Position numbers and translations under genes: made by a program. From an uncultured Bacteroidota bacterium (GTDB lineage: Bacteria; Bacteroidota; Bacteroidia; UKL13-3), in NCBI GenBank assembly GCA_903907885.1, contig CAIVPY010000078.1, positions 1-31,784 on the forward strand: 31,784 nt of DNA, given 5' to 3'. The notes beneath the pieces are model-generated. The model saw only the letters and a program-made list of their open reading frames with translations. It was not told where the DNA came from and ran no database searches. The stretch's first letter is position 1. Every line of letters begins with the position of its first letter. Of this stretch, positions 1 to 7,955 are shown one piece after another.

Positions 1-253
1 AGGCGTTGATTGAAGGATTGTAGTTAAAATAAAATATGTAAGGAACTTTTATCGGTAATCTATTCTAATAGTTTTCGTAAAAGTTCTGCTTATTATAGGT
101 TAATATTATTCAGACTTAGTGTCCAATGAATTCTTCTGTGCTTTATGTTTAGATTATAAAAACACACAAAAAAACCAGCTAGTATTTCAGTAAATCTTTA
201 CATCACAATTAGTTCTTTCTCTAACATTCAATGAAGAGTTCAATAATCTCCTC
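1..253. other. Intergenic left edge, no gene recognised
   Basis: No convincing coding sequence was seen. Frame 3 of the first bases reads A-L-I-E-G-L-stop (3-23), which could be the tail of a plus-strand gene that begins outside the window, but six residues cannot prove it. A perfect 9-bp inverted repeat, GAACTTTTA (43-51) and TAAAAGTTC (78-86), with a 26-nt loop lies just after that stop; it lacks a T-run, so it is at best a weak terminator. The rest is AT-rich sequence downstream of thiL, which is convergent with any gene entering from the left. Confidence 0.4.
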
Positions 254-1291
254 TTAAAAAGCCTTCCAACCTTGAGCTTTCAATTCATGTTTATTATTTG
301 ATTTTGTTATCAAACTTAGGCCTTCCGACTTGTTTACACAATGCCCAATGATACTAATGTCGGCATTGTTTTTCACCTTGTCGTAATCGGCTTGCGAAAT
401 GGTGAAAAGCAATTCGTAATCCTCGCCACCATTCAAGGCACACATAGTTGGGTCAAGTTCCATTTCGCGAGCCATGTTGTATGTGGTGGTATCAATAGGG
501 AGTTTATCTTCATAAATCACTATGCCCACCCCTGATTGTTTGGCAATGTGCATCAACTCTGACGACAAGCCATCTGAAACATCAATCATTGATGTAGGTT
601 TGATGGATAAACCTTTTAAAGTTTCTATTAAATCTTTTCTAGCTTCGGGTTTTAGTTGTCTTTCAAGGATATAATCATGTCCCTCAAGGTCGGGTTGAAT
701 TTCTGGCGTGCTCAAATACACTCTTTTTTCGCGTTCTAACAACTGGTAACCCATGTAAGCAGCACCCAAATCCCCACTAACACATATCAAATCATTCTCC
801 TTAGCTCCCGAACGATACACCACATCATCTATAGCCGCTTCGCCTATAACAGTAACAGATATGAGCAATCCTTGTTTACTTGTGCTGGTGTCTCCCCCAA
901 TTATGTCAATACCATAGTGCTTGGAAGCCAATTGTATGCCTTGGTAAATTTCTTCGATGGCATCTACCGAAAATTTGCTCGATATGCCCAAAGATACGGT
1001 AGCATGGGTAGGTTTGCCATTCATGGCATATATGTCGCTCACATTGGCCGTTATGGCTTTAAAACCCAAGTGCTTTAGGGGCATATAACTCAAGTCAAAA
1101 TGCACACCTTCGAGCAGCAAGTCGGTGCTAACCAGCATACATTTGCCTTCTTCGGTTTTTATTACTGCAGCATCATCACCAATTCCTTTTAAGGTTGAGG
1201 GATGTGTAGTAGTTAAGCCGTTGGTAATTAAATCAATTAAACCAAATTCGCCAACCGATTCAATAGAGGTTGTGTTTTTATCTTCGAGCAT
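254..1291 (-). CDS. thiL: Thiamine-monophosphate kinase ThiL
   Basis: This 345-residue cytoplasmic enzyme phosphorylates thiamine monophosphate with ATP to give thiamine diphosphate, the last step of cofactor synthesis. The PurM/AIR-synthetase-like fold is visible: GIGDDAAV near residue 37 (metal/ATP-binding Asp pair), STDLLLEGVHFD near 55, the NVSDIYAMNG segment near 83, IIGGDT near 132, MIDVSDGLSSEL near 238 and GGEDYELLF near 291. The length is normal for the family. The gene stands alone and diverges from the PPIase gene at 1404; a TATATTTG box lies upstream on the minus strand at 1321-1314. No TPP riboswitch or other thiamine gene was seen nearby. The assignment is secure from the motif set. 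Confidence 0.95.
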   Translation of the reverse strand: MLEDKNTTSIESVGEFGLIDLITNGLTTTHPSTLKGIGDDAAVIKTEEGKCMLVSTDLLLEGVHFDLSYMPLKHLGFKAITANVSDIYAMNGKPTHATVSLGISSKFSVDAIEEIYQGIQLASKHYGIDIIGGDTSTSKQGLLISVTVIGEAAIDDVVYRSGAKENDLICVSGDLGAAYMGYQLLEREKRVYLSTPEIQPDLEGHDYILERQLKPEARKDLIETLKGLSIKPTSMIDVSDGLSSELMHIAKQSGVGIVIYEDKLPIDTTTYNMAREMELDPTMCALNGGEDYELLFTISQADYDKVKNNADISIIGHCVNKSEGLSLITKSNNKHELKAQGWKAF

Positions 1292-1313
1292 GTATTGTTA
1301 AATATTAAGGCAG

Positions 1314-1321
1314 CAAATATA
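1314..1321 (-). promoter_or_regulatory. Candidate -7 box (TATATTTG) for thiL
   Basis: Reading the minus strand, TATATTTG matches the Bacteroidota -7 consensus TAnnTTTG and lies 23 nt upstream of the thiL ATG. No TTTG was seen at the usual 19-nt distance, so the -33 element is weak or absent. Confidence 0.45.
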
Positions 1322-1342
1322 ATTTAAATTAAGTATGGCTAA

Positions 1343-1373
1343 TTTGCTTCACATTGCTATTTTCATATTTTTG
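1343..1373 (+). promoter_or_regulatory. Bacteroidota promoter TTTG-N19-TATTTTTG
   Basis: TTTG at 1343-1346 and TATTTTTG at 1366-1373, separated by 19 nt, match the -33/-7 elements used by the Bacteroidota primary sigma factor. The expected start of transcription is near 1378-1382, about 25 nt before the ATG at 1404. This rules against the longer reading frame beginning at 1335, which would start upstream of the promoter. Confidence 0.75.
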
Positions 1374-1403
1374 CAATCCTTAAAAATAATATTAATCAGC
1401 AAA

Positions 1404-3407
1404 ATGAAAAAAATAGTATTTGTAATTGCATCATTTAATGTAATTGTGGCAAGCAATGCTTTTGCCCAAAAAGCTAAACCTATTGCCACTAAAGCTAAGT
1501 CGGAAAACACAGTAACAATAGCGAAACCCAATCCATTAGTTTTTAGTTTTGCGAACGAAACGGTTATGAGAAACGAGTTTGATCGTTTGTTAAACAAAAA
1601 CAGAAAAGATAAAGCAGCCCCAACCGAAAAAGAAGTACGTGAATATTTAGATTTATACATAAATTTTAAGCTAAAAGTTAAAGAGGCCGTTGCTTTGCAT
1701 TTAGACACCAATCCAACATTTGTTTCAGAACTTGCTGGCTACCGAAAACAATTGGCAGCACCTTATTTAACTGATAAAAAGGTTACTGACGATTTGATAA
1801 ACGAAGCTTACGACCGCATGAAGCATGAAGTAAATGCGAGCCATATCTTAATCATGTGTTCCGACAACGCTTCACCTGCTGATACTTTAGCTGCCTATAA
1901 CAAATTAGCTGATTTGAAAAAACGATATGCCAAAGGTGAAAACTTTGATAGTTTAGCTTCAAAATATTCTGAAGATCCTTCAGCAAAAAGAAATTTTGGT
2001 TCTTTGGGTTGGTTTGGTGCTTTTAATATGGTTTATCCTTTCGAAACACAGGCATACAAAACTGCTAAAGGTGATGTGTCAGCTCCATTTCGCACACAAT
2101 TTGGTTATCATATTATGAAAGTGAACGACAAGCGTGCTGCTAGAGGTGATGTGAAAGTAGCTCATATTATGGTAAGAGTTAGTCCACAGCCTTCAGAAAC
2201 CGAATGGAAAGACACAGAGTTGAAAGCAGATTCTATTTATCAAAAACTAATGGCTGGAGAAACTTTTGAAGCCATGGTTGAAAAATATTCGCAAGACGAA
2301 GGCAGTAAGCCCAACAAAGGTGTGATGAATTGGATGGCTAGCCTTAGCGGCTACCCCGAAAACTTTAAAGACATCAGTTTTGCATTGAAAGAAAACGAAG
2401 TGTCTAAACCTTTTAGGACAGATTACGGCTACCATATTATAAAACTGATTGAACGCAGACCTCTTGCTGATTTTAAAGAAATGCAAGATGTTATAAAGAC
2501 AAAAATCACGAAAGACAGTCGCTCTCAGAGCTCAAAAGCTGCGGTAATTACCCGTATAAAAAAAGACAACAACTATAAAGAATTTCAAGCCAATGTAAAA
2601 GAATTTGCAAGCACATTAGACTCTTCTTTTACCAAAGGCACTTGGACCTATGATGAAAACAAAATAGGTACAAAAACAGTTTTAACCATTGGCGACAAAA
2701 CTTTTACCCAAAAAGATTTTGCAGCTTATGTAAAAGCCAATCAAGCTCCTATCGAAAAAGGCTCGGCTTTGGTATCAGTACTAAACATGTTTAAATCATG
2801 GTCTGACGACAAGTGTATGGCTTATGAAGAAAGTATGTTGGATAGCAAATACGAAGACTTTAACAATGTGTACAAAGAATACCACGATGGTATTTTATTA
2901 TTTGATTTAACAGATAAAAAAGTGTGGAGCAAAGCGGTTTCCGACACATTGGGATTAGAGAAATTTTACGAAAACAATAAAGGTAAATACATGTGGAAAG
3001 AGCGTGTGCATTACCAAACTTTCACTTGCCTAAACGCTAAAGCCAAAGAAGAGGCTATTAAAATGTTGCAAAAAGGCAAATCGACAGATGAAATTCAAGC
3101 GAAGCTTAACAAAAAAGTAGCCGGAACAGTAAGCTTTAGAGATACCAAATCAGAAAAAACAGATGCAACTGCTGAAAAGCTTTGGGACAAAAAAGGTTTA
3201 GTTGATATTCCGAAAGAAGGAGAAAACGACAAATTCTATTGGGTAATAGGCAATATTGCTGCCGAAAACAAAACTTTGAAAGAAGCCAAAGGCCTTGCTA
3301 CTTCTGATTACCAAAACTATCTTGAAAAAGAATGGATAAAAGAATTAAGAGCTAAGTATCCCGTGCAAGTAAACGAAGAAACGCTACGTAGTTTGTACGG
3401 CAACTAA
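1404..3407 (+). CDS. Periplasmic peptidyl-prolyl isomerase, two parvulin (PpiC) domains
   Basis: This 667-residue exported protein probably acts as a prolyl isomerase and chaperone for outer-membrane or secreted proteins. The start is taken at 1404: it begins MKKIVFVIASF and runs to a signal-peptidase site after SNAFA, and the promoter lies just upstream; an in-frame codon at 1335 would add 23 residues ahead of the signal peptide. Two parvulin domains follow, about residues 145-247 (begins NASHILI, ends FGYHIMKV) and 250-355 (begins VKVAHIMV, ends YGYHIIKL). The N-terminal helical region (60-140) resembles a SurA-type chaperone arm; the roughly 300-residue C-terminal part is lysine-rich and has no domain I recognise. 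A second parvulin protein lies immediately downstream. The family is clear; clients are unknown. Confidence 0.88.
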   Translation: MKKIVFVIASFNVIVASNAFAQKAKPIATKAKSENTVTIAKPNPLVFSFANETVMRNEFDRLLNKNRKDKAAPTEKEVREYLDLYINFKLKVKEAVALHLDTNPTFVSELAGYRKQLAAPYLTDKKVTDDLINEAYDRMKHEVNASHILIMCSDNASPADTLAAYNKLADLKKRYAKGENFDSLASKYSEDPSAKRNFGSLGWFGAFNMVYPFETQAYKTAKGDVSAPFRTQFGYHIMKVNDKRAARGDVKVAHIMVRVSPQPSETEWKDTELKADSIYQKLMAGETFEAMVEKYSQDEGSKPNKGVMNWMASLSGYPENFKDISFALKENEVSKPFRTDYGYHIIKLIERRPLADFKEMQDVIKTKITKDSRSQSSKAAVITRIKKDNNYKEFQANVKEFASTLDSSFTKGTWTYDENKIGTKTVLTIGDKTFTQKDFAAYVKANQAPIEKGSALVSVLNMFKSWSDDKCMAYEESMLDSKYEDFNNVYKEYHDGILLFDLTDKKVWSKAVSDTLGLEKFYENNKGKYMWKERVHYQTFTCLNAKAKEEAIKMLQKGKSTDEIQAKLNKKVAGTVSFRDTKSEKTDATAEKLWDKKGLVDIPKEGENDKFYWVIGNIAAENKTLKEAKGLATSDYQNYLEKEWIKELRAKYPVQVNEETLRSLYGN

Positions 3408-3419
3408 TTATACATTTAA

Positions 3420-3477
3420 AATCCGTCATAGCAGCAAGCCTTCACAAGAAGCTATTTCTGCTTTGACGGATTTTTTT
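3420..3477 (+). terminator. Rho-independent terminator
   Basis: AATCCGTCA (from 3420) pairs with TGACGGATT (3464-3472), which runs into a stretch of seven T. GCAG and CTGC inside the loop can lengthen the stem. It follows the first PPIase stop by 12 nt and separates the two PPIase genes into different transcripts. Confidence 0.8.
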
Positions 3478-3520
3478 ATTAATTCTCATTGTGCTGCCTA
3501 TATTTACAGCCATATTAATA

Positions 3521-4900
3521 ATGATAAACAAGCAAAGCATAACTTATTTTTTCAAGACAGTATTGTTTTTTGCACTCATCTTTTTGGGTACAAAAAGCTT
3601 TGCACAGCCCAAATCGGGCCAAGTTATTGACGAAATAGTGGCCGTAGTTGCTGACAAAATAGTTTTGCACAGCGAAGTGGAGTTTGAATTTCAACAACTG
3701 AAACGAGAGTATGGTCCTGTGGGCGATACCATTAAATGTGATATTCTTACCAAGAAATTAACTGATAACCTAATGCTAGTGAAGGCACAGGTAGATAGTA
3801 TTGATATTAACGAAGAGCGTGTGGATGCTGAGCTTGAAGAACGCATACGCTATTTTGCCAAACAGTTTGGTGGAGAAAAAGGATTAGAGGATTTTTATGG
3901 CAAAACCATAGCCGAAATTAAATCTCAAAATCGTGAAAAGATTCGCAACACCCAGTTGATTGGCGAAATGCAACGAAAAATCATCAAAGATGTAAAAGTT
4001 ACACCAACCGACATTAAAAACTATTACAACCTAATGTCGAGGGATAGTTTGCCCCTTTATAGTGCCGAGCTTGAAGTGGCCCAAATTATTATTGAGCCAA
4101 AAGTATCAAAAGCATCAAAAGATGCTGCCAAAGAAAAAATACAAGAACTACGACAGCGCATTATTGATGGAGAAAATTTTAAAACCTTAGCCCTTATTTA
4201 TAGCGATGATAAAGTATCGGCCAAGCAAGGTGGCGAATTAGGGTATTTTTCGCGAGGGCTCATGGTGCCCGAGTTTGAGGCAGCCGCTTTTAAGCTTATG
4301 CCCGATAGCATTTCGCGTGTTGTCGAAACAAAATATGGCTATCATATCATACAAGCTATCAACCGCAAGGGAGACGATATGAATGCCCGACATATTCTTA
4401 TCATGCCTAAAATATATAAGAATGATGTGGAACTAGCGCAGCACAAAGCAGATAGTATTTTATATTTAATCAAATTGGATTCTATTTCGTTTGAAAATGC
4501 CGCTAAAAAATTCTCGGATGATGCACCCACCAAAAACAATGGCGGTTTGATAACCGATGCCAACGGAGGAGGAACTAAAATACCAGTGGATGAATTAGAT
4601 AAAGATGTTTACCTTAAAGTATCAACCCTAAAACCAGGCGAATACACCGACCCTGAGTTAATCACCATCAATGTGCCAGAGCCTAAAAAAGTGTGGCGCA
4701 TATTGTATCTAAAATCTGAAACTCACCCGCACCGCTGCAACCCAAGAGACGATTACCAAAAACTACAACAAATGGCTTTGGTAAAAAAACAAAGCAGCAC
4801 CATGCAAAAATGGTTAGACAAAAATCGCAACAAATTTTATGTGTATGTAAGCGATACATTTAAAGATTGTGATGAACTAAAACCTTGGTTGAAAAAGTAA
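3521..4900 (+). CDS. SurA-like periplasmic peptidyl-prolyl isomerase/chaperone
   Basis: This 459-residue exported protein is organised like SurA, which escorts unfolded outer-membrane proteins across the periplasm. From the ATG at 3521 there is a signal peptide (charged MINKQS, then a hydrophobic run ending SFAQ), then a SurA N-terminal region starting VDEIVAVVADKIVLHSEVE, a helical chaperone segment (to about 175), and two parvulin domains (about 180-290 ending YGYHIIQAI, and 293-405 starting NARHILIM). The second parvulin domain is more divergent, as in many SurA proteins where one domain is inactive. The reading frame extends upstream to a GTG at 3491, but that would place ten residues before the signal peptide, so 3521 is preferred. 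It follows the other PPIase with a terminator between. I leave the symbol blank because Bacteroidota carry several such paralogues. Confidence 0.85.
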   Translation: MINKQSITYFFKTVLFFALIFLGTKSFAQPKSGQVIDEIVAVVADKIVLHSEVEFEFQQLKREYGPVGDTIKCDILTKKLTDNLMLVKAQVDSIDINEERVDAELEERIRYFAKQFGGEKGLEDFYGKTIAEIKSQNREKIRNTQLIGEMQRKIIKDVKVTPTDIKNYYNLMSRDSLPLYSAELEVAQIIIEPKVSKASKDAAKEKIQELRQRIIDGENFKTLALIYSDDKVSAKQGGELGYFSRGLMVPEFEAAAFKLMPDSISRVVETKYGYHIIQAINRKGDDMNARHILIMPKIYKNDVELAQHKADSILYLIKLDSISFENAAKKFSDDAPTKNNGGLITDANGGGTKIPVDELDKDVYLKVSTLKPGEYTDPELITINVPEPKKVWRILYLKSETHPHRCNPRDDYQKLQQMALVKKQSSTMQKWLDKNRNKFYVYVSDTFKDCDELKPWLKK

Positions 4901-5064
4901 AAAGACTCACCCTAAATCGCTCACACCATTTTGTTTCAATATAGTTGTCAAAGAAAACTAGAATCCCAATTATCTTAATTCTGAAGCCAAGCCAAATGTT
5001 AAGGGGTTGTATGATTGAAAATGAAAAAGAGTTTGTAACTTGATAAAAAACGCTATTGTACTTA

Positions 5065-5093
5065 TCTAAATCCTTACTCCACTATCCTTAAAG
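5065..5093 (-). repeat. Left copy of 28-29 nt direct repeat after NHL gene stop
   Basis: The plus strand here begins TCTAAATCCTTACTC, identical over 15 nt to 7927-7941; over the remaining 13-14 nt the two copies differ at about five positions. In the sense of the genes it starts 1-2 nt after the stop codon of the NHL gene; the other copy lies right after the stop of asnS. Confidence 0.65.
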
Positions 5094-5094
5094 T

Positions 5095-7821
5095 TTATCT
5101 GACTATAATAATCTTTCGAATTTCTACAGCATTGCCTAAGAGAATCCTTGCAAAATAAATTCCTTCTGAAAAGCATTGGGTATTTATGTGGGTTGAGCCA
5201 GTAAAAGAAACCTGTTCACTTGCTTCGTTCCCTATAATATCATAGAACTGAACGCTTAGTTTATAGGAACTTGAAGATTTAATAAATAAATCGTTACTGG
5301 CAGGGTTAGGACATATTGTTACTGTATTTTCATCAAACAATTCACTCTCGCTTACTTTAGATGCAACAAAAGGATTTGACAAACTTGAACAATCATTTGT
5401 GCTATCAATTTTAACGGTATAGCTGCCATTTGTGTTAAAGGTTAAGTATTGATATATTGCTGTGGGAATGATTATATCATTCAGATACCACTGGTACGAA
5501 TAGGCCTCAGAACTTTGCAATAGGTTGTTGGATAAAGCCGACACTAATGGCTTAATAGGATTTGGCTTAACGGCAATTAATATTGAATTGGAGGTGTCAG
5601 AAATTGCACCTGAGAAAGTTATCCTTCTATACCATGTATCTAAACTTAGCGAATTGGGTTTGTAGTTTTTCGCATTGCTTGAAACAATATTTAAAAAACC
5701 AGACTTATCATTTGTGGTGCTTTGTTGCCAAGTATAGTTGAAGATGCCCGTAGCACCCATTGGAATGCTACCTTGCAAAGTATCAGGATTTGTGCCTGCA
5801 CATATAATTTGAGAATTAGAGATGTTGTTGTTTTCGATGTAAAATATTACTTTCCTAATTCTGTCGTTACCTGTATCCGAAATAAATAATTTCTTATCAT
5901 AAGCGGCTACTCCAAGTGGCTTATTTATACTTGAAAGCAATGCATTAGCATTTTCGCCACCATATCCACCGATACCATTTCCAGCAACTGTGGTAATAAC
6001 GCCACTTGTAAGAGAAACTTTTCTAATTCTATTGCTACTATAATCCGCAATATATAGATTCATGTCCTTATCTAAATCAATACTAATAGGGTAATTGATT
6101 TTTGCATTGATGGCGTATCCACTGTCACCACTATAACCGCTTGTATCATTTCCAACTATTGTAGAAATTATTCTACTTGAATTAACTTTTCGAATTCGGT
6201 TATTTACTGCATCTGCTATATAAAAATTGCCTAAATCATCTACTTTAACATCTCTAGGACTATTTAGGCTTGCAGCTGTAGCCAAACCCCCATCTCCGCT
6301 AAAATTGTTGTAACCATTACCTGCAACTGTTGAAATAAAACCATTGATAATTGATACTTTCCTAATTCTATGGTTGCCATTATCTGCAATATACACATTA
6401 CCCGAATCATCTACATCCACACCTAAAGGATAGTTTAACTTGGCATTAGTTGCCAAAATACTATCTCGATTATAGCCCCCAACATCTGTTCCTGCAACGG
6501 TATATATTTTTCCTGTTTTAGCATTTACTTTTCTAACTCTGTTACTGTATGAGTCTGCAAAATATACATTGCCAAAAGTATCTACTGCTACTCCATTGGG
6601 ATTATTAAGGCCTGCTAATGTCGCTAAAACACCCTCACTAGTGTAATCAACACCCCCACCCGCAAAGGTTGATATATTGCCCGAGCTTTTGTCTATTTTT
6701 CGAATTCTACCATTATCTATAATGAAAATATTTCCTTTTTTATCAACAGCAATAGAACCTGGAGAACCAAGATCTGCTTTTGTTGCAGAAGCACCATCTC
6801 CACTAAATGATCTAGAACCATTGCCCGCTACAGTAAATACAGTTCCTGTGTTTGCTGGAATTTTAAGTAGTCTTCCGCCATTCGCTATATACAGGTCTCC
6901 ATCTTTATTAATGGTAAGCCCTCTGCAGAATATATTACTTGTAACAATGCTACTTTCACCAGTCTTAACGTCTATAAAATTTAAGTAATGGTTATAATTA
7001 TCATAATAGAACACATTGCCTTTTTTATCTATGGCCACCCCTACAGGATTTGAAATAGTGGTATTAGGATAAATGCTTGTAATTATACCTGTTGATATAT
7101 CTACTTTTCTTATTTTATTGTTATAGGTATCTGTTAAAAAAATATTACCTGCAGAGTCTAAATTTAAATTAGATGGGTAATATAAAGATGAAGAAATAGC
7201 AGGCCCACCGTCTCCACTAAAATCTCTATTGCCATCTCCCGCCACGGTAGAAATTACATTAGTTTGAGTGGAAATTTTTCTAATTCTGTCGTTATTTCTA
7301 TCAGCAAATAACAAATTTCCTTGCTTGTCAATGATTAATCCCATGGGGGAGTTTAGTTTAGCAAGTCTTGCATCACCCCAGTCACCGCTAAAACCTGCGG
7401 TATCATTGCCTGCAATGGTTTTAATAATGCCAGTAGAAATTTCTATTTTTCTAATCCTTTTGTTATATGTATCACATACATAAATGTCTCCAAAGCGGTC
7501 TAGAGCAACAGCATCGGGATTATTTAATTTGGCTAAAGTTGCCAATCCGCTATCACCTGAAAATCCTTTTTGTCCATTGCCTGCAATGGTTGTGATAATG
7601 CCTGTACTTGCTGTAATTTTCCTAATTCTGTTGTTGTAAGTATCAGCAAAAAACATATTTCCTATTGAATCAAAAGTTACATTTGTAATGGTCATTGAAG
7701 CACTTATTGCTGGCCCACCATCACCTAAATTACCTCCACCTGCAACTGTACTTATTATTTGTGCTGGTACTTTTTCAAAAAACAAAATGAGGCAAAAAAC
7801 AAATAGGAATTTTTTCATCAT
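5095..7821 (-). CDS. Secreted 12-blade NHL-propeller protein with T9SS type A sorting domain
   Basis: This 908-residue protein has a signal peptide (MMKKFLFVFCL... ending PAQ, about residue 21) and about twelve NHL-type repeats covering roughly residues 22-658. Each repeat reads (S/T)(T/I)(V/I)AGNG..(G)FSGDGG.A..A.L..P..V..D..GN.Y.AD..NNRIRKV. Repeats 5 and 6 are shorter and degenerate. NHL propellers usually close with six blades, so twelve suggests two consecutive propellers (inference). A region of about 175 residues follows that looks like two Ig-like modules (QIICAGTNP..., KPLVSALSNN...). The last 75 residues start CPNPASNDLFIK and end VEIRKIIIVR, a 'Por'-type T9SS tail, so the protein is expected at the cell surface or outside. 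It may bind proteins or glycans; the substrate is unknown. It has its own promoter (7841-7871). Confidence 0.9.
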   Translation of the reverse strand: MMKKFLFVFCLILFFEKVPAQIISTVAGGGNLGDGGPAISASMTITNVTFDSIGNMFFADTYNNRIRKITASTGIITTIAGNGQKGFSGDSGLATLAKLNNPDAVALDRFGDIYVCDTYNKRIRKIEISTGIIKTIAGNDTAGFSGDWGDARLAKLNSPMGLIIDKQGNLLFADRNNDRIRKISTQTNVISTVAGDGNRDFSGDGGPAISSSLYYPSNLNLDSAGNIFLTDTYNNKIRKVDISTGIITSIYPNTTISNPVGVAIDKKGNVFYYDNYNHYLNFIDVKTGESSIVTSNIFCRGLTINKDGDLYIANGGRLLKIPANTGTVFTVAGNGSRSFSGDGASATKADLGSPGSIAVDKKGNIFIIDNGRIRKIDKSSGNISTFAGGGVDYTSEGVLATLAGLNNPNGVAVDTFGNVYFADSYSNRVRKVNAKTGKIYTVAGTDVGGYNRDSILATNAKLNYPLGVDVDDSGNVYIADNGNHRIRKVSIINGFISTVAGNGYNNFSGDGGLATAASLNSPRDVKVDDLGNFYIADAVNNRIRKVNSSRIISTIVGNDTSGYSGDSGYAINAKINYPISIDLDKDMNLYIADYSSNRIRKVSLTSGVITTVAGNGIGGYGGENANALLSSINKPLGVAAYDKKLFISDTGNDRIRKVIFYIENNNISNSQIICAGTNPDTLQGSIPMGATGIFNYTWQQSTTNDKSGFLNIVSSNAKNYKPNSLSLDTWYRRITFSGAISDTSNSILIAVKPNPIKPLVSALSNNLLQSSEAYSYQWYLNDIIIPTAIYQYLTFNTNGSYTVKIDSTNDCSSLSNPFVASKVSESELFDENTVTICPNPASNDLFIKSSSSYKLSVQFYDIIGNEASEQVSFTGSTHINTQCFSEGIYFARILLGNAVEIRKIIIVR

Positions 7822-7840
7822 CAGGTAGAATTTCTCTTAT

Positions 7841-7871
7841 CAAATGTAAAGGTTAAATTATTAATTACAAA
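7841..7871 (-). promoter_or_regulatory. Bacteroidota promoter TTTG-N19-TACATTTG for NHL gene
   Basis: On the minus strand TTTG (7871-7868) and TACATTTG (7848-7841) are separated by 19 nt, matching the -33/-7 consensus. The -7 box ends 20 nt before the ATG of the NHL gene. It sits immediately downstream of the asnS terminator, so the NHL gene is expected to be transcribed independently of asnS. Confidence 0.72.
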
Positions 7872-7880
7872 TCACAAACA

Positions 7881-7911
7881 AAAACGCCACCTCAATCTGA
7901 GATGGCGTTTT
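7881..7911 (-). terminator. Terminator downstream of asnS (possibly bidirectional)
   Basis: AAAACGCCA (7881-7889) pairs with TGGCGTTTT (7903-7911); CTCA/TGAG extends the stem after one C-A mismatch, leaving a 3-nt loop. Read in the asnS direction it is followed by TTTTTGTTTG, a typical intrinsic terminator 45 nt after the asnS stop. It also separates asnS from the NHL promoter. Confidence 0.85.
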
Positions 7912-7926
7912 ATAATTATTCTTTTT

Positions 7927-7955
7927 TCTAAATCCTTACTCAACAGTCCTTGAAA
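7927..7955 (-). repeat. Right copy of 28-29 nt direct repeat after asnS stop
   Basis: The plus strand begins TCTAAATCCTTACTC, identical over 15 nt to 5065-5079, and the match continues with scattered differences up to the asnS stop codon at 7956. The two copies bracket the NHL gene, its promoter and the asnS terminator in a unit of about 2.86 kb. Confidence 0.65.

Noticed and set aside
1335..1403. Upstream extension of the first PPIase from ATG 1335
   Set aside because: It would begin upstream of a consensus promoter (1343-1373) and place 23 extra residues before a normal signal peptide.
4901..5094. Gap between SurA-like gene and NHL gene checked for terminators or small RNAs
   Set aside because: Only a 5-bp AATTA/TAATT repeat was seen (around 4968-4980), too weak to call; the direct repeat at 5065 is the only notable element.
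5095..7821. Considered whether the NHL repeats are a nucleotide-level tandem array or CRISPR-like
   Set aside because: The repetition is at protein level with drifting codons and no fixed spacer length.
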